A stretch of 64,000 bases of DNA from Weissella uvarum (GCF_016908785.1 NZ_JAFBEO010000006.1:1-64000), one strand, 5' to 3'. Positions 53,298-62,312 are shown, counted from the first letter of the stretch. Made by a program: numbers and translations. The notes: a model not told the origin generated them from the sequence alone.

Positions 53298-53736
53298 AAA
53301 CGTAGGGAAAACGTTAGTTATATTGTTGTTCATTGTTGTTCTGGGGGTAGTATCAGCAATTGTGTATTCTGCTACAAGCAGTGGTATTAAAACCCAAATG
53401 ACATTTACGCAAAACCCTAGTCGTGTTATTGAAACTAGGGACAAGGCAAATAAAGAAACAGTAATTGTATTTTTGAATCCAACGTGTGGTCATTGCCAGG
53501 ATGCATATCCAAAAATTGTGAAGGCTGCAGGAAGTCAACGAACTAAAGCGCAAAATATTGCCACAGTTTATGTGAACGCAAAGGATGATAAAAACAAGAG
53601 TCTTTTAAAGAAATATGATGTTAATAACACACCAACGTTAATTCAAGATGTCGGTGGGAATGTGTCAGTACCCATCTCATTAGTAAAATACGGTGAGATA
53701 GACAATGATGTTATTAAAAATGTTTATCGACAGTAG
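53281..53736 (+). CDS. Membrane-anchored thioredoxin-like protein
   Basis: 151 residues: one N-terminal helix (about 11-30) as an anchor, then a thioredoxin fold with the redox motif CGHC (C69, C72) in FLNPTCGHC and a cis-Pro motif NNTPTLI. It acts outside the membrane, probably forming or reducing disulfides in exported proteins, or serving as a bacteriocin/conjugation accessory. Disulfide handling is rare in LAB, so a plasmid-specific client is likely. Ribosome site GAGGT. Confidence 0.82.
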   Translation: MTSKFRNVGKTLVILLFIVVLGVVSAIVYSATSSGIKTQMTFTQNPSRVIETRDKANKETVIVFLNPTCGHCQDAYPKIVKAAGSQRTKAQNIATVYVNAKDDKNKSLLKKYDVNNTPTLIQDVGGNVSVPISLVKYGEIDNDVIKNVYRQ

Positions 53737-53777
53737 ATGGGAGGCGCGGTGTTTAGATAGGGCATTGCGAGTCTAAG

Positions 53778-55913
53778 ATGGCTAAGAAAAAAGTTCACGT
53801 AGTTAAGAAAAAACCAGTATATAAGAGTGTTTGGTTCTATTTGATTGTGGTAGTGATAGCAGCTGCATTGGGAATTCTGTATATCTTGTGGGGAGCACCA
53901 CAGGTTAGTCAAAAGCAGTTGCGTAACTTACCACAGATTACCACGCAAATTTATGACGATAATAATAAGGAAATTTATAATTCTTCTCAGGCGAAAAATG
54001 ATTATGTTAAATATGACGACATCCCCAAGAGCTACATTGATGCAGTTACTGCTATAGAAGATAAGAATTTCTTCCATGAAAAAGGATTCTCAGTAAAGGG
54101 AATTCTAAATGCATTTAAAACGACCTTTGAATCTAAAGTGTTAGGGAGAGGGGTCCAAGTTGGTGGTTCGGGAATCACACAACAGTTAGTGAAACTATCA
54201 TTGTTCTCAACTGATGCATCTGATCGGACGTTAAAACGTAAGTTGCAAGAAATTTGGATATCAGTTCAAGTAGATTCTATCTATTCTAAGGAACGACAAT
54301 TAGAGTGGTATATCAATAAAGTTTATGAAGGTTATGGCCGATATGGCGCACAGACAATTTCGAGATTCTATTATGGAAGGAATTTGAATAAGTTGTCTGT
54401 GGATCAGCAAGCGCTGGTTGCTGGTTTGGGCCAATCGCCAAGTGTCTATAACGTCTATCAAAATCCTGAGGCAGTAAAAAAGCGTCGAAACTTGGTCTTA
54501 GCAGCTATGCAATCGACCGGAGCGATTAATAAGCAACAATATCAACAATCTGTGCAACAGCCGGTTAACCATGGAGTGGTACCAATCGAAAAGCATGAAC
54601 GGCCAGCAAATGTGCGAAAGATTGATGATGTTGTTTCAAATGCGCTACAGGAGGCCGAAGAGGCAGGATATAAGCCAAGAACAGAAAGCTTGAAGATTTA
54701 TACATCTTTGAATACAAAAGCCCAGAATGTTCTGTATGGGCAAATAAATGACAACCCTAACTTTGCAGGTACTGATAAAGCATTACAAGGAGCCGCTACA
54801 TTAGTTAATGTGAAGAATGGAGAGATACAAGCGCAAGTGGGTGGACGAAACAAACAAGTTGATTTTGGTCTAAATCGTGCAACGCAAGAAACTAGGTCAT
54901 CTGGTTCATCAATCAAACCATTACTTGATTATGGACCAGTGATAGAGAAGTATGGATGGCATAGTCAGCACGTGTTAAATGATTCGCCATATAAGTATGA
55001 AGGAACTAACATTCAGATTTACAACTATGATCGTCGTTATCGTGGCAGTGTCACGATGCGTAAGGCCCTGGTTAATTCTTTGAACGTGCCAGCTGTTAAA
55101 GCGTTTGAGGCAGCGGGAGCAAGATACGCTTCTAACTTTGTACGTGCACTTGGCATCGATTTAAAGAATCCTGATGATGGCTCAACTATTGCTACAATAT
55201 CGCAAGCATTGGGTACTGAAACATCAACACAAGCAATGGCAGGTGCATATGCTGCTGTTTCAAATGGTGGTATGTATAATCCGCCACACTTGTTACGCAA
55301 AGTTGTTTCAAATTCAGGTACAAGAACACGTGAGAATAAAGCGTTGCGTGTTATGAGTGAAGGTACAGCCTATACGCTGGTCGATATGCTTAAGGGTGTT
55401 CCTTCAAGCAATGGAACAGCAAAGGGTGCGATGATTAAAGGTATGCCTCAGGCTGGTAAAACTGGTTTGAATCAATTTGATGCTAGTGAAAAGAAACCCG
55501 CACGTGCGGTTAAGGATTCATGGTATGCAGGATTTACGCCTAATCAAGTATTAGTCACGTGGATGGGATTTGATGAAACAGCTAAGGCTACTCATTACTT
55601 GTCGCCACGCATTTTACCTAGTGGGGCTTCAGAAGAAGACTTACCACAGTATGTATATAAAGACACAATGAAGAGGATTACTAATAAAAAGAACGATTGG
55701 AAAAAGCCAAACGATGCATATGGAACATCAGGAGGTCAAATTGGCCCGGTTGTTCAAACACAAAAGTACAAACAACCTAGTTCAAGACCAGGGGATGCAA
55801 ACCTAAATCGGGATGTTGATAATCTCTTGAATCAGAAAAAGATGTTTGTTGGCGGGACGCTAGATCCAAATTATTCAAAATCAGACATTGAGAGGTATCA
55901 TAATGCGAACTAA
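53778..55913 (+). CDS. Bifunctional penicillin-binding protein (PBP1a/2a type)
   Basis: 711 residues. Short basic cytoplasmic start, one membrane helix (about 19-38), a GT51 transglycosylase domain (Glu94 in TAIEDKNFFHEKG; GGSGITQQL; WYINKVYEGYGRYGAQ), then a transpeptidase domain with SSIK (S377-K380), SLN (434-436) and KTG (561-563). All catalytic motifs are intact. It polymerises and cross-links peptidoglycan. The ribosome site is weak. A plasmid copy next to T4SS genes may serve local wall synthesis at the mating site, or change antibiotic response. Confidence 0.93.
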   Translation: MAKKKVHVVKKKPVYKSVWFYLIVVVIAAALGILYILWGAPQVSQKQLRNLPQITTQIYDDNNKEIYNSSQAKNDYVKYDDIPKSYIDAVTAIEDKNFFHEKGFSVKGILNAFKTTFESKVLGRGVQVGGSGITQQLVKLSLFSTDASDRTLKRKLQEIWISVQVDSIYSKERQLEWYINKVYEGYGRYGAQTISRFYYGRNLNKLSVDQQALVAGLGQSPSVYNVYQNPEAVKKRRNLVLAAMQSTGAINKQQYQQSVQQPVNHGVVPIEKHERPANVRKIDDVVSNALQEAEEAGYKPRTESLKIYTSLNTKAQNVLYGQINDNPNFAGTDKALQGAATLVNVKNGEIQAQVGGRNKQVDFGLNRATQETRSSGSSIKPLLDYGPVIEKYGWHSQHVLNDSPYKYEGTNIQIYNYDRRYRGSVTMRKALVNSLNVPAVKAFEAAGARYASNFVRALGIDLKNPDDGSTIATISQALGTETSTQAMAGAYAAVSNGGMYNPPHLLRKVVSNSGTRTRENKALRVMSEGTAYTLVDMLKGVPSSNGTAKGAMIKGMPQAGKTGLNQFDASEKKPARAVKDSWYAGFTPNQVLVTWMGFDETAKATHYLSPRILPSGASEEDLPQYVYKDTMKRITNKKNDWKKPNDAYGTSGGQIGPVVQTQKYKQPSSRPGDANLNRDVDNLLNQKKMFVGGTLDPNYSKSDIERYHNAN

Positions 55914-57093
55914 AAAAAAGCATATCGTGATGCTGGCCTTGGTTTTTTTGGTGGTGATAGTCGTCTTATTATATTGGCGTTCTTATAGTCTAAATAAACA
56001 AGGAGCAGAGAATGTCTCAGTCAAGAATGGTGTCATGTCTTCTCAGAGTAATGCTTATCTCAAATATGAACAGATGGATACTAAATTCAAAAAGGCAACC
56101 GATGTTTCAAAGATGGTTCCTGATGACGAAGATATTTCAAAGATGAATGAATTGAAGGACAACATGCATCCTAATGAGGCAGCGCTTATTCAAGATGGCT
56201 TAGACGCCTATAAGCAAGAACGGGTTGTCTTGAAGAATTACAACGCATTGTTGGATAACGATGGTAAGTCAGCGACAGGACGACAAGGTGGTAATACTAC
56301 TAAGCTGAAAAAGTCGGTGACGCCGGCAAAGATATATCAATTTAACGATACTTTCGCTGGAACAATTCACTCAATTCTTTTAGATAACCCATCTGATCCA
56401 TTTGCATTAAAGATGGATGAATTGATGGTTCAATTAGGACAAGATTCAGATACGATTTTATCTGGCTTCTCAAAGCTAATTGGTAAAGATGGAGAAGTAA
56501 AAAGACAAAATGTGAATGGCCAAACCGGTTACGTACTGCAAGCGTCAGATTTACTATTTCCACCAACGTTGAATAGTGTGATGAACAGCTTTTCTTCTTT
56601 GCATTATCAATGGGGATGCCTTGATGTGATTAAGTCAGGAGAGTCTAACCTAACCAAATTATCAGAAGGCCATAAAGATAAAATGGAATCTGATTCAAAG
56701 AAATATCTAAAGCAAATTGAGGAAGAGGCTAAGAGAGAATCAAAGCGTCGGGCGTCTGAACAGAGCAAACGTGATGAGGAATCACGTAAGGCATCGATGG
56801 AAGATGAAGAATCACGACGCAAAGAGATGGAAGAATCATTTAAGAGAGATTCTGAACGTGTAAGTCGTAGCTTTGAACAAAATGTTGAAGAGTCACGGAC
56901 AGATGAAAGTGAAACATTGCCAAGTCGTGTAGAGGGAAACGTGGAGTCAAATCAAGTTCGGCCTGAAGCTAATAGTTCTTCAAGTTCGGTAAATAGCACA
57001 AATTCTTCATTAAGGAATGATGTGAACAATGGACGTGAGGCCTCATCCGATGATAATAGACATGCGGGACGAAATGAGGAATTATCTAATTAA
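55903..57093 (+). CDS. Membrane-anchored coiled-coil protein of the PBP operon
   Basis: The ATG at 55903 (MRTKKKH) fits GAGAGG; the in-frame TTG at 55888 precedes it. 396 residues: one helix (about 8-25), an extracellular domain, a long charged coiled coil rich in SKR/EES repeats (about 240-330) and a Ser/Asn-rich tail. It overlaps the PBP gene by 11 nt. Perhaps a PBP partner or wall spacer. No known family. Confidence 0.75.
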   Translation: MRTKKKHIVMLALVFLVVIVVLLYWRSYSLNKQGAENVSVKNGVMSSQSNAYLKYEQMDTKFKKATDVSKMVPDDEDISKMNELKDNMHPNEAALIQDGLDAYKQERVVLKNYNALLDNDGKSATGRQGGNTTKLKKSVTPAKIYQFNDTFAGTIHSILLDNPSDPFALKMDELMVQLGQDSDTILSGFSKLIGKDGEVKRQNVNGQTGYVLQASDLLFPPTLNSVMNSFSSLHYQWGCLDVIKSGESNLTKLSEGHKDKMESDSKKYLKQIEEEAKRESKRRASEQSKRDEESRKASMEDEESRRKEMEESFKRDSERVSRSFEQNVEESRTDESETLPSRVEGNVESNQVRPEANSSSSSVNSTNSSLRNDVNNGREASSDDNRHAGRNEELSN

Positions 57094-57101
57094 TTAAAAC
57101 G

Positions 57102-57127
57102 TGCCGAATAAGGGGTTTCATTCGGCA
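57102..57127 (+). promoter_or_regulatory. Inverted repeat TGCCGAAT/ATTCGGCA
   Basis: A perfect 8-bp stem with a 10-base loop lies after the PBP operon, without a T-tract. The sequence resembles the repeat at 11996-12017. Operator or weak terminator. Confidence 0.5.
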
Positions 57128-57175
57128 GGAAAGTGAGGGATAATAGAGAAGAAGAAATAAATTGGAGATTCAAAT

Positions 57176-57451
57176 ATGCAAATTCAATATTCAAAACGGG
57201 CCAAGAAAGACTTGAAGAAGATGAAGTCAGGGCACAACAATCAGATTTATCACAAAACGATGCACTTGCTGCGATTGCTTGAAGATGGTGCTACGGATTC
57301 AATCGGCGATTTAGAAAAGATTTGCTATCGTCGTATGCCGTGCTTAAGCGTTCGTTTAAACAAGAAAGACAGACTAATCTATTCAATTGCAGGATCAAGT
57401 ATTAGGGTTGAATCTTTTTTAGGACACGAAACAAACTTCCAGGTTAAATAA
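57176..57451 (+). CDS. RelE/YoeB-family mRNA interferase toxin
   Basis: 91 residues with the YoeB/Txe layout: start MQIQYSKRAKKDLKKMK, then YRRMPCLSVRLNKKDRLIYSI and a C-terminal FLGHE. The Arg in KKDRLIY and the His in GHE match catalytic positions of YoeB; the usual terminal Tyr is replaced by Glu. It would cleave mRNA at ribosomes. No Phd/YefM antitoxin precedes it; the gene after it (57481) is the likely partner. Ribosome site GGAG. Confidence 0.78.
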   Translation: MQIQYSKRAKKDLKKMKSGHNNQIYHKTMHLLRLLEDGATDSIGDLEKICYRRMPCLSVRLNKKDRLIYSIAGSSIRVESFLGHETNFQVK

Positions 57452-57480
57452 TAGTCAGTTAATAAAAAGGAGAATTATAA

Positions 57481-57870
57481 ATGGTTAAAGATAATAAAAT
57501 TGCATTGAATCAAACGACAAAGCAAAGTTGGCGTGATGCTGAAAAAGAACTTAGTTATGAATACGTACATCAGTTTGATTATCGCAATCCATCAACTGAA
57601 AAGTTTGTATGGATGGCCGAGGCCTTAGACTTCTTTGAGTCTGAACTTGAAAACATTCTACTACATGGGAACCAGGCTCAAGTAATGGTTCCTGCTACGG
57701 TTGATAGGGATGAAACTGGGAACGTATATAAAGCGACATTACAAGCTTTAGTTGAAGATGCTTTTGAAAGTTCACATCGCGGACCAATTCCAATTGGTTT
57801 GGAAGAGCGCCCAGAGGCATTCCGAATTTATCAAGTGATGAAACTGGCGATTAAAGATATTACCGAATAG
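57481..57870 (+). CDS. Possible antitoxin or unknown 129-aa protein
   Basis: Acidic; starts MVKDNKIALNQTTKQSWRDAE. No helix-turn-helix or AbrB/Phd motif seen. It lies 29 bp after the toxin gene with a strong ribosome site (AAGGAG), so an antitoxin of unfamiliar type is possible, but it may also be unrelated. Confidence 0.62.
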   Translation: MVKDNKIALNQTTKQSWRDAEKELSYEYVHQFDYRNPSTEKFVWMAEALDFFESELENILLHGNQAQVMVPATVDRDETGNVYKATLQALVEDAFESSHRGPIPIGLEERPEAFRIYQVMKLAIKDITE

Positions 57871-57889
57871 TAGAACGTAAGGAATAAAT

Positions 57890-58210
57890 ATGCTGAATCC
57901 GTATAAAGAATACACACTCTCAATTGGTGTTGATGGTGAATCACTCAAACCTTTTTGGGCTAGTAACGATGGCTTTGCTACTGAGCTAAAAGCTAAGGAA
58001 ATGCTGATGGACTATGGGGCCGATGGAAGTGCCATTAATGAAGTAGAGGGATTAGCACAAAAGCTAGTCGTTCTTTCTGATTATGATACAGGTAGTTGGA
58101 TTGTTAGGAAAAGTATCGAATTTACTAGTGCCAAAGGGCAAGATGTCACGCTCGACATTGTTTATGGTGATACGAATTCTTTAGATGTTAATCATCAGTT
58201 TGGATTGTAG
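57890..58210 (+). CDS. Unknown 106-aa protein
   Basis: Soluble, beta-type segments (EYTLSIGVDGESLKPFW, DTGSWIVRKSIEF). Ribosome site TAAGGA. Follows 57481 by 19 bp. No recognised family. Confidence 0.65.
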   Translation: MLNPYKEYTLSIGVDGESLKPFWASNDGFATELKAKEMLMDYGADGSAINEVEGLAQKLVVLSDYDTGSWIVRKSIEFTSAKGQDVTLDIVYGDTNSLDVNHQFGL

Positions 58211-58229
58211 CGCTGAAAGTAGGAAAAAA

Positions 58230-58712
58230 GTGTATCAAATATTAATAAGTGTATTTCTGTTCATAGTAGCGCTGTGTATTGTGCTTCTGTTTGAAGATTT
58301 AAAGAAGTTGATGAACCTATGGCACATGGGTGATGATGACTGGACTAAGTCATATACTAATTACCAAACGGTACTGACGGCATTGGAGATTTTGCCGATT
58401 GCCTTGTTCGCATGGATGATTTTGAAAAACCTAAATATGATTGATTTGATGAGTTTTGTTTGGTTAGTCGAAAAATTGGCAATGGCCATAATCATCACAT
58501 CATGGATTGTGAATCGTTCAATGGTAGTTAGAAACAAACAGATTAGTAAGAATAAAGTTGATTGGATTATCCTATTGGGATTTGTTGGTTTCTTTTGCGC
58601 GGGTTGGTTCCGAAACATCTTTACGATGCTTTTGCCTATCCTGCCGTTGCTCGTAATTGTGTGGATTAGTAAGGGGGAAATAGTGCCACGCCTAAAGCAA
58701 ACAAAGAAGTGA
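58230..58712 (+). CDS. Polytopic membrane protein
   Basis: About five hydrophobic helices. A GTG at 58230 is preferred as start because AGGA precedes it; an ATG at 58185 would overlap the previous gene by 26 nt. About 160 residues, basic C-terminal tail (RLKQTKK). Unknown. Confidence 0.65.
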   Translation: MYQILISVFLFIVALCIVLLFEDLKKLMNLWHMGDDDWTKSYTNYQTVLTALEILPIALFAWMILKNLNMIDLMSFVWLVEKLAMAIIITSWIVNRSMVVRNKQISKNKVDWIILLGFVGFFCAGWFRNIFTMLLPILPLLVIVWISKGEIVPRLKQTKK

Positions 58713-58780
58713 TGCAGTTAGTTGGGGAGGTATTTGACCAATGCTGACATTACAAGAGGATTAGAGGAGGTATAAAAATT

Positions 58781-58800
58781 GGTTAGTTTACGGACTAACC
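58781..58800 (+). terminator. Rho-independent terminator
   Basis: GGTTAGT/ACTAACC stem with a 6-base loop and seven Ts on the plus strand, about 70 bp after the membrane protein. Confidence 0.85.
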
Positions 58801-58910
58801 TTTTTTTATACCGTTTAACATAATATAATGAAATTTGGTCTATATTAGCTGTGTATATCTAGTCGAATCCGTTTAGATATACGCTGGATTATTTTAAGGA
58901 GTATACGGAA

Positions 58911-60890
58911 ATGGGAAGTAAGCAAAGAGTTAAGTTATATAAAAGTGGTAAGGTATGGGTTAGTGCTCTTGTTGCCTCATCATTTTTGATGATGGGTGGC
59001 GTAGCGAATGCGGATGATGTAGATACGTCTACAACGACACCAGAGGCAGCACAAACAGTTAGCGAAGATGAGAACACACCTCAATCTACATCAACTAGCA
59101 AGACAGTTGAAACCGGTGTATCAGCCTCACAACAAAACGCTAATTCTGTTAGTGAATCAGTAAGTCAAAATCAAAGCAGTCAATCTGCAAGCAATAGTCA
59201 ACTAAACAGCTCTTCAGCTAGTGAAGTTAACTCATCTAATGGTAGTCAAAGTGTTACTAGTCAAGTTGAATCAAACAGTATCAAGCAAAGCACAAAAGCA
59301 TCTGCAAGCGCCGGTGCTTCAAAGCTTACTAACTCTCAAAGTGAAGTATCTTCAACAAGTGCAACTTCACAACAAAGTCAAGTATCATCAAAGACAAATA
59401 CTAATACTAAGGCAACGTCTGAAGTGAAAAATGGTTGGAGCAATGGCAAGTATTACAAGAACGGAATCATGGTTACTGGTTCACAAAAAATTGGGAACCA
59501 ATATTATTATTTCGATGCTAATGGAAATGCACACAAGGGATTACGTTCATATGCAGACGCTAATGGGAAACTTCATTTAGAATTCTATAACAGCGACTTC
59601 ACACGTGCTCAAAACAAGCGTATTTTTGCTGACAACCACTATTATTACTTTGATCAGAATGGTCAAGCGATTATCGGTTTGCGTCGATACAAGGATGCTA
59701 ACAGTAAGCAATATCTAGAATTCTATAGTTCTAACTTTGCTGGTGCCCGTAACAAGCGCATCAAGACCAATGATCATTATTATTACTTTGATCAGAACGG
59801 CTTGGCCATCACTGGTTTACGTCAATATAAAGATGCCAACGGCAAGCTACATTTAGAATTTTATAGTTCTAACTTTGCCGGTGCTCGTAATAAGCGCATC
59901 AAAACAGCTAACCACTACTATTTCTTCAATAAGAATGGTAAGGCCATCAATGGTGTACGTAAGTTTAAGGATTCAAAGGGTAAGCAACACTTAGAGTTCT
60001 ATAGTTCAAACTTTGCTGGCGCCCGTAACAAGCGTGTTAAGACGAACGGTCATTACTACTACTTGAACAACACAGGACAAGCGATTACTGGCTTCCGTGG
60101 TTATAAAGATGCCAAGGGTAAGAACCAACTTGAATTCTATAGCTCAAACTTTGCTGGAGCGCGTAATAAGAGCATCCTCCAAAAAGGGAGCTACTACTTC
60201 TTTAATAAGTATGGCCATGCCATCACAGGTAAGCGTTACTATAAGAACACGATGGAATTTTACCAAAGTAACTTTAAGCGTCTAACAAATGCTTGGAAGA
60301 CATTGAGCAATACGCGTTATCATTTCAATAACAAGGGCCGTGTTGATCAAGCATTGTTGAACTACACATACTACTCACAATTGAACCAAGGTGCCCCACA
60401 AGGTTGTGAAGGCGCGTCAATGCAAATTGCATTGTCACATAAGAATCGTGCCGTCCCAGGCTTGCCAAGCATCTATCGCAAGGTGCCAGTTGGTTATGGT
60501 GTTAACCCTGGTAAGGGATTCTACGGTAACCCATTTGGACACGGTAGTCGTTATACAGAAACTATTTTTGCTAATCCATTAGCAAAAGCATTTAAAAACA
60601 TGGGAGCCGCTGACATCACGGGTGCTGGTACTTCACAGATTATTAAGGAGCTAACACGCTCTAATGCTGTTGTAACCTGGGCAGACTATTACTGGCGTTT
60701 GTCAGGCCAACATGCTTTCCACGTTATGACAATTGTTGGATACCGTCCTGGTCAATTTTTGATTGCTGATCCATACGCAACAGGTAAGCGGACAATGTGG
60801 GTATCACAAAGTACTTGGGCCTACGTTAACAAGAACACAAAGGCACTTGGTTGGAACACACCAAAGTCTATGAACATGGTTATTCGTTAA
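58911..60890 (+). CDS. Secreted wall-binding C39-like peptidase with KxYKxGKxW signal
   Basis: 659 residues. The signal peptide contains KLYKSGKVW (residues 8-16), the KxYKxGKxW motif of proteins exported by accessory Sec in LAB. A Ser/Gln/Thr-rich stretch follows (about 38-170), then six to seven cell-wall/glucan-binding (YG-type) repeats with spacing near 50 residues (about 175-470), and a C-terminal C39-like cysteine peptidase with Cys499 (QGCEGAS), His604 (HAFHVMT) and Asp in LIADP. It likely cleaves or processes an extracellular peptide or wall substrate. Ribosome site AAGGAG. A candidate client of SecA2/SecY2 encoded at 22-26.8 kb. Confidence 0.9.
   Translation: MGSKQRVKLYKSGKVWVSALVASSFLMMGGVANADDVDTSTTTPEAAQTVSEDENTPQSTSTSKTVETGVSASQQNANSVSESVSQNQSSQSASNSQLNSSSASEVNSSNGSQSVTSQVESNSIKQSTKASASAGASKLTNSQSEVSSTSATSQQSQVSSKTNTNTKATSEVKNGWSNGKYYKNGIMVTGSQKIGNQYYYFDANGNAHKGLRSYADANGKLHLEFYNSDFTRAQNKRIFADNHYYYFDQNGQAIIGLRRYKDANSKQYLEFYSSNFAGARNKRIKTNDHYYYFDQNGLAITGLRQYKDANGKLHLEFYSSNFAGARNKRIKTANHYYFFNKNGKAINGVRKFKDSKGKQHLEFYSSNFAGARNKRVKTNGHYYYLNNTGQAITGFRGYKDAKGKNQLEFYSSNFAGARNKSILQKGSYYFFNKYGHAITGKRYYKNTMEFYQSNFKRLTNAWKTLSNTRYHFNNKGRVDQALLNYTYYSQLNQGAPQGCEGASMQIALSHKNRAVPGLPSIYRKVPVGYGVNPGKGFYGNPFGHGSRYTETIFANPLAKAFKNMGAADITGAGTSQIIKELTRSNAVVTWADYYWRLSGQHAFHVMTIVGYRPGQFLIADPYATGKRTMWVSQSTWAYVNKNTKALGWNTPKSMNMVIR
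59440..60330 (+). repeat. Tandem wall-binding (YG-type) repeats in the C39 protein
   Basis: Six to seven repeats of about 49-50 codons carry the core FYSSNFAGARNKR and HYYYF(D/N). Copies 2-5 are nearly identical at DNA level, showing recent duplication. Confidence 0.85.
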
Positions 60891-60899
60891 TTAAAGAAG

Positions 60900-60918
60900 T
60901 CACCGTTAAATACGGTGG
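60900..60918 (+). terminator. Rho-independent terminator
   Basis: CACCGT/ACGGTG stem with a 5-base loop followed by seven Ts, 10 bp past the C39 protein stop. Confidence 0.9.
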
Positions 60919-61034
60919 CTTTTTTTCGTGCGCTAATTTTTATTTTTGTGAAATTAAATTGCGCTCACATAACCAAAACGATAGAATGGGTATATTGATT
61001 AATAATCAATATAACATCGTTGGTGGGCTATAAA

Positions 61035-61265
61035 ATGGCGTTTGTGATCAAAACAGATACGGATAAGTATTACGCAAAAATATGTACTGGGAGTAAATTC
61101 GTCGTCAATTTAAAAAGGAATACACCGACTTATTACGACAATCAAGATACAGCGTTATCTGAGCTGTCTGTAATTAAATCAATTAATGATTGTGTATTGA
61201 ATCAGACTAATTGTTCAGAAGACTTTGTTGATCTAGACAAGGTCCAAGTAATTGAGACAAGGTAA
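61035..61265 (+). CDS. Small unknown protein (76 aa)
   Basis: The ATG at 61035 (MAFVIKTDTDKYY) follows GGTGGG; an upstream ATG at 61020 lies before that. Mixed alpha/beta, ends with VQVIETR. No known family. Confidence 0.6.
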   Translation: MAFVIKTDTDKYYAKICTGSKFVVNLKRNTPTYYDNQDTALSELSVIKSINDCVLNQTNCSEDFVDLDKVQVIETR

Positions 61266-61291
61266 TTTAAGATTATCGCTATTACTAGGTT

Positions 61292-61365
61292 GTTCCTTTA
61301 GCTCAGTTGGTTAGAGCAGACAGCTCATAACTGTCCGGTCGCTGGTTCAAGTCCAGCAGGGAACA
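61292..61365 (+). tRNA. tRNA with CAU anticodon (Met or lysidine-Ile2)
   Basis: The cloverleaf can be drawn: acceptor GTTCCTT/AGGGAAC, D-arm GCTCAGTTGGTTAGAGC, anticodon stem GACAG/CTGTC with loop CTCATAA (CAU), T-arm GCTGGTTCAAGTCCAGC, discriminator A. CCA is not encoded. The CAU anticodon can be elongator Met or Ile2 (modified C); the D/anticodon part looks more like tRNA-Ile2 of Firmicutes, a tentative view. A tRNA on a plasmid is unusual. Confidence 0.9.
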
Positions 61366-61943
61366 TAACAATAAACTCACCGCCTTCTGTATACATGAGA
61401 CATCATTGGTGACATGTCCAAGTTTACCTTCTGAATAGCCACAGAGGGGTTTAGCGGACATGAACATCAACCGCATTGAATGCGGTTGTACTACAACTAA
61501 AAATGGATTATAAGAAGAATTCTTCATGATTCTATATCGTGGATATGTCGAAAATAGATACAGTCATTAATAATTTTTCTTTTTTCTGGTTCGATTCCAG
61601 GTAGTTGTGTAAAAACAGAACAACACAAACATTCAGCCGTTTATGTTGTTTGGTAGCCAAGTTTTTTAATTTTTTAGGCTACAAATACTAGGACGAAACT
61701 AGTATTGTCTTTTGTCTTACTGGGTTGTACATCACTACTACAACCCCAGTTTTGCCTTTATTGCCGATGGGGTAAAACTTACTGGTTTATTTAGGGTTTA
61801 GTCGATTTCTTCTATGGATCAATAAGTTAGGGGTTCGATACCTCTTAAGGGCATTGCATAGAAATTAATTCTAGGCATGAACAATAGGTAGAGCTGTAAC
61901 TGTCACGGTTAGGGTTCTACCTTTTTATATGGAGAGATGAAAA
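61366..61943 (+). ncRNA. Structured non-coding stretch downstream of the tRNA
   Basis: No gene seen. Successive hairpins: GTAGCC/GGCTAC (61653-61682), AATACTAG/CTAGTATT (61684-61706), CTGGGTTGTA/TACAACCCCAG (61720-61749), GTTTTGCC/GGGTAAAAC (about 61750-61779). Two tRNA T-arm-like words also occur: CTGGTTCGATTCCAG (61586-61600) and AGGGGTTCGATACCTCT (61829-61845). It may be decayed tRNA genes, an integration scar or an unknown RNA. Confidence 0.45.
61886..61922 (+). terminator. Terminator-like hairpin
   Basis: AGGTAGA/TCTACCT arms with an imperfect inner stem and TTTTT on the plus strand, ending the tRNA/non-coding stretch before the gene at 61944. Confidence 0.75.
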
Positions 61944-62312
61944 ATGGGAATCAAGATATTTTTAATTGGATATATTTTAGTATTAGCAATTATGACAGCT
62001 AATATTCCAAAACTTAAAACGTCTAAACTAGACTACATTTGGATGTGTCTGGCCATGATTGGTGCGGTGATTGTAATCTTCTTAGAATGTGTACGACCAG
62101 ACTGGTTGAATACACATGATTTGGTTGGGATGGTTATTATAAGCGCAATATATCTTGTGATCACTTGCATTCAACTCTATCGCTACAATGTGATGGAAAA
62201 GCGTGCGAATAAGCTATCGTTGATACAAGAGACGAAAGACGCATTAGAGAGCGAATTTAAAAGCATAAAGATAGATTGGCGTCCAAAGGCAAAAAGGTAT
62301 GGTCGTTATTAA
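61944..62312 (+). CDS. Small membrane protein (122 aa)
   Basis: Three to four hydrophobic helices (about 3-20, 28-50 and 60-82) and a basic cytoplasmic C-terminus (KRANKLSLIQETKDALESEF...). Ribosome site GGAGAG. Unknown; the first of four membrane-protein genes in a row. Confidence 0.68.
   Translation: MGIKIFLIGYILVLAIMTANIPKLKTSKLDYIWMCLAMIGAVIVIFLECVRPDWLNTHDLVGMVIISAIYLVITCIQLYRYNVMEKRANKLSLIQETKDALESEFKSIKIDWRPKAKRYGRY

Noticed and set aside
60927-60934. GTGCGCTA copy after the C39 protein as a promoter
   Set aside because: No -10 box and no gene start in the proper direction nearby; kept only as another copy of the motif.
61303-61527. Minus-strand frame over the tRNA ending LLDLNQRPDSYELSALTN
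   Set aside because: A well-known artefact: antisense of a tRNA gene translated.
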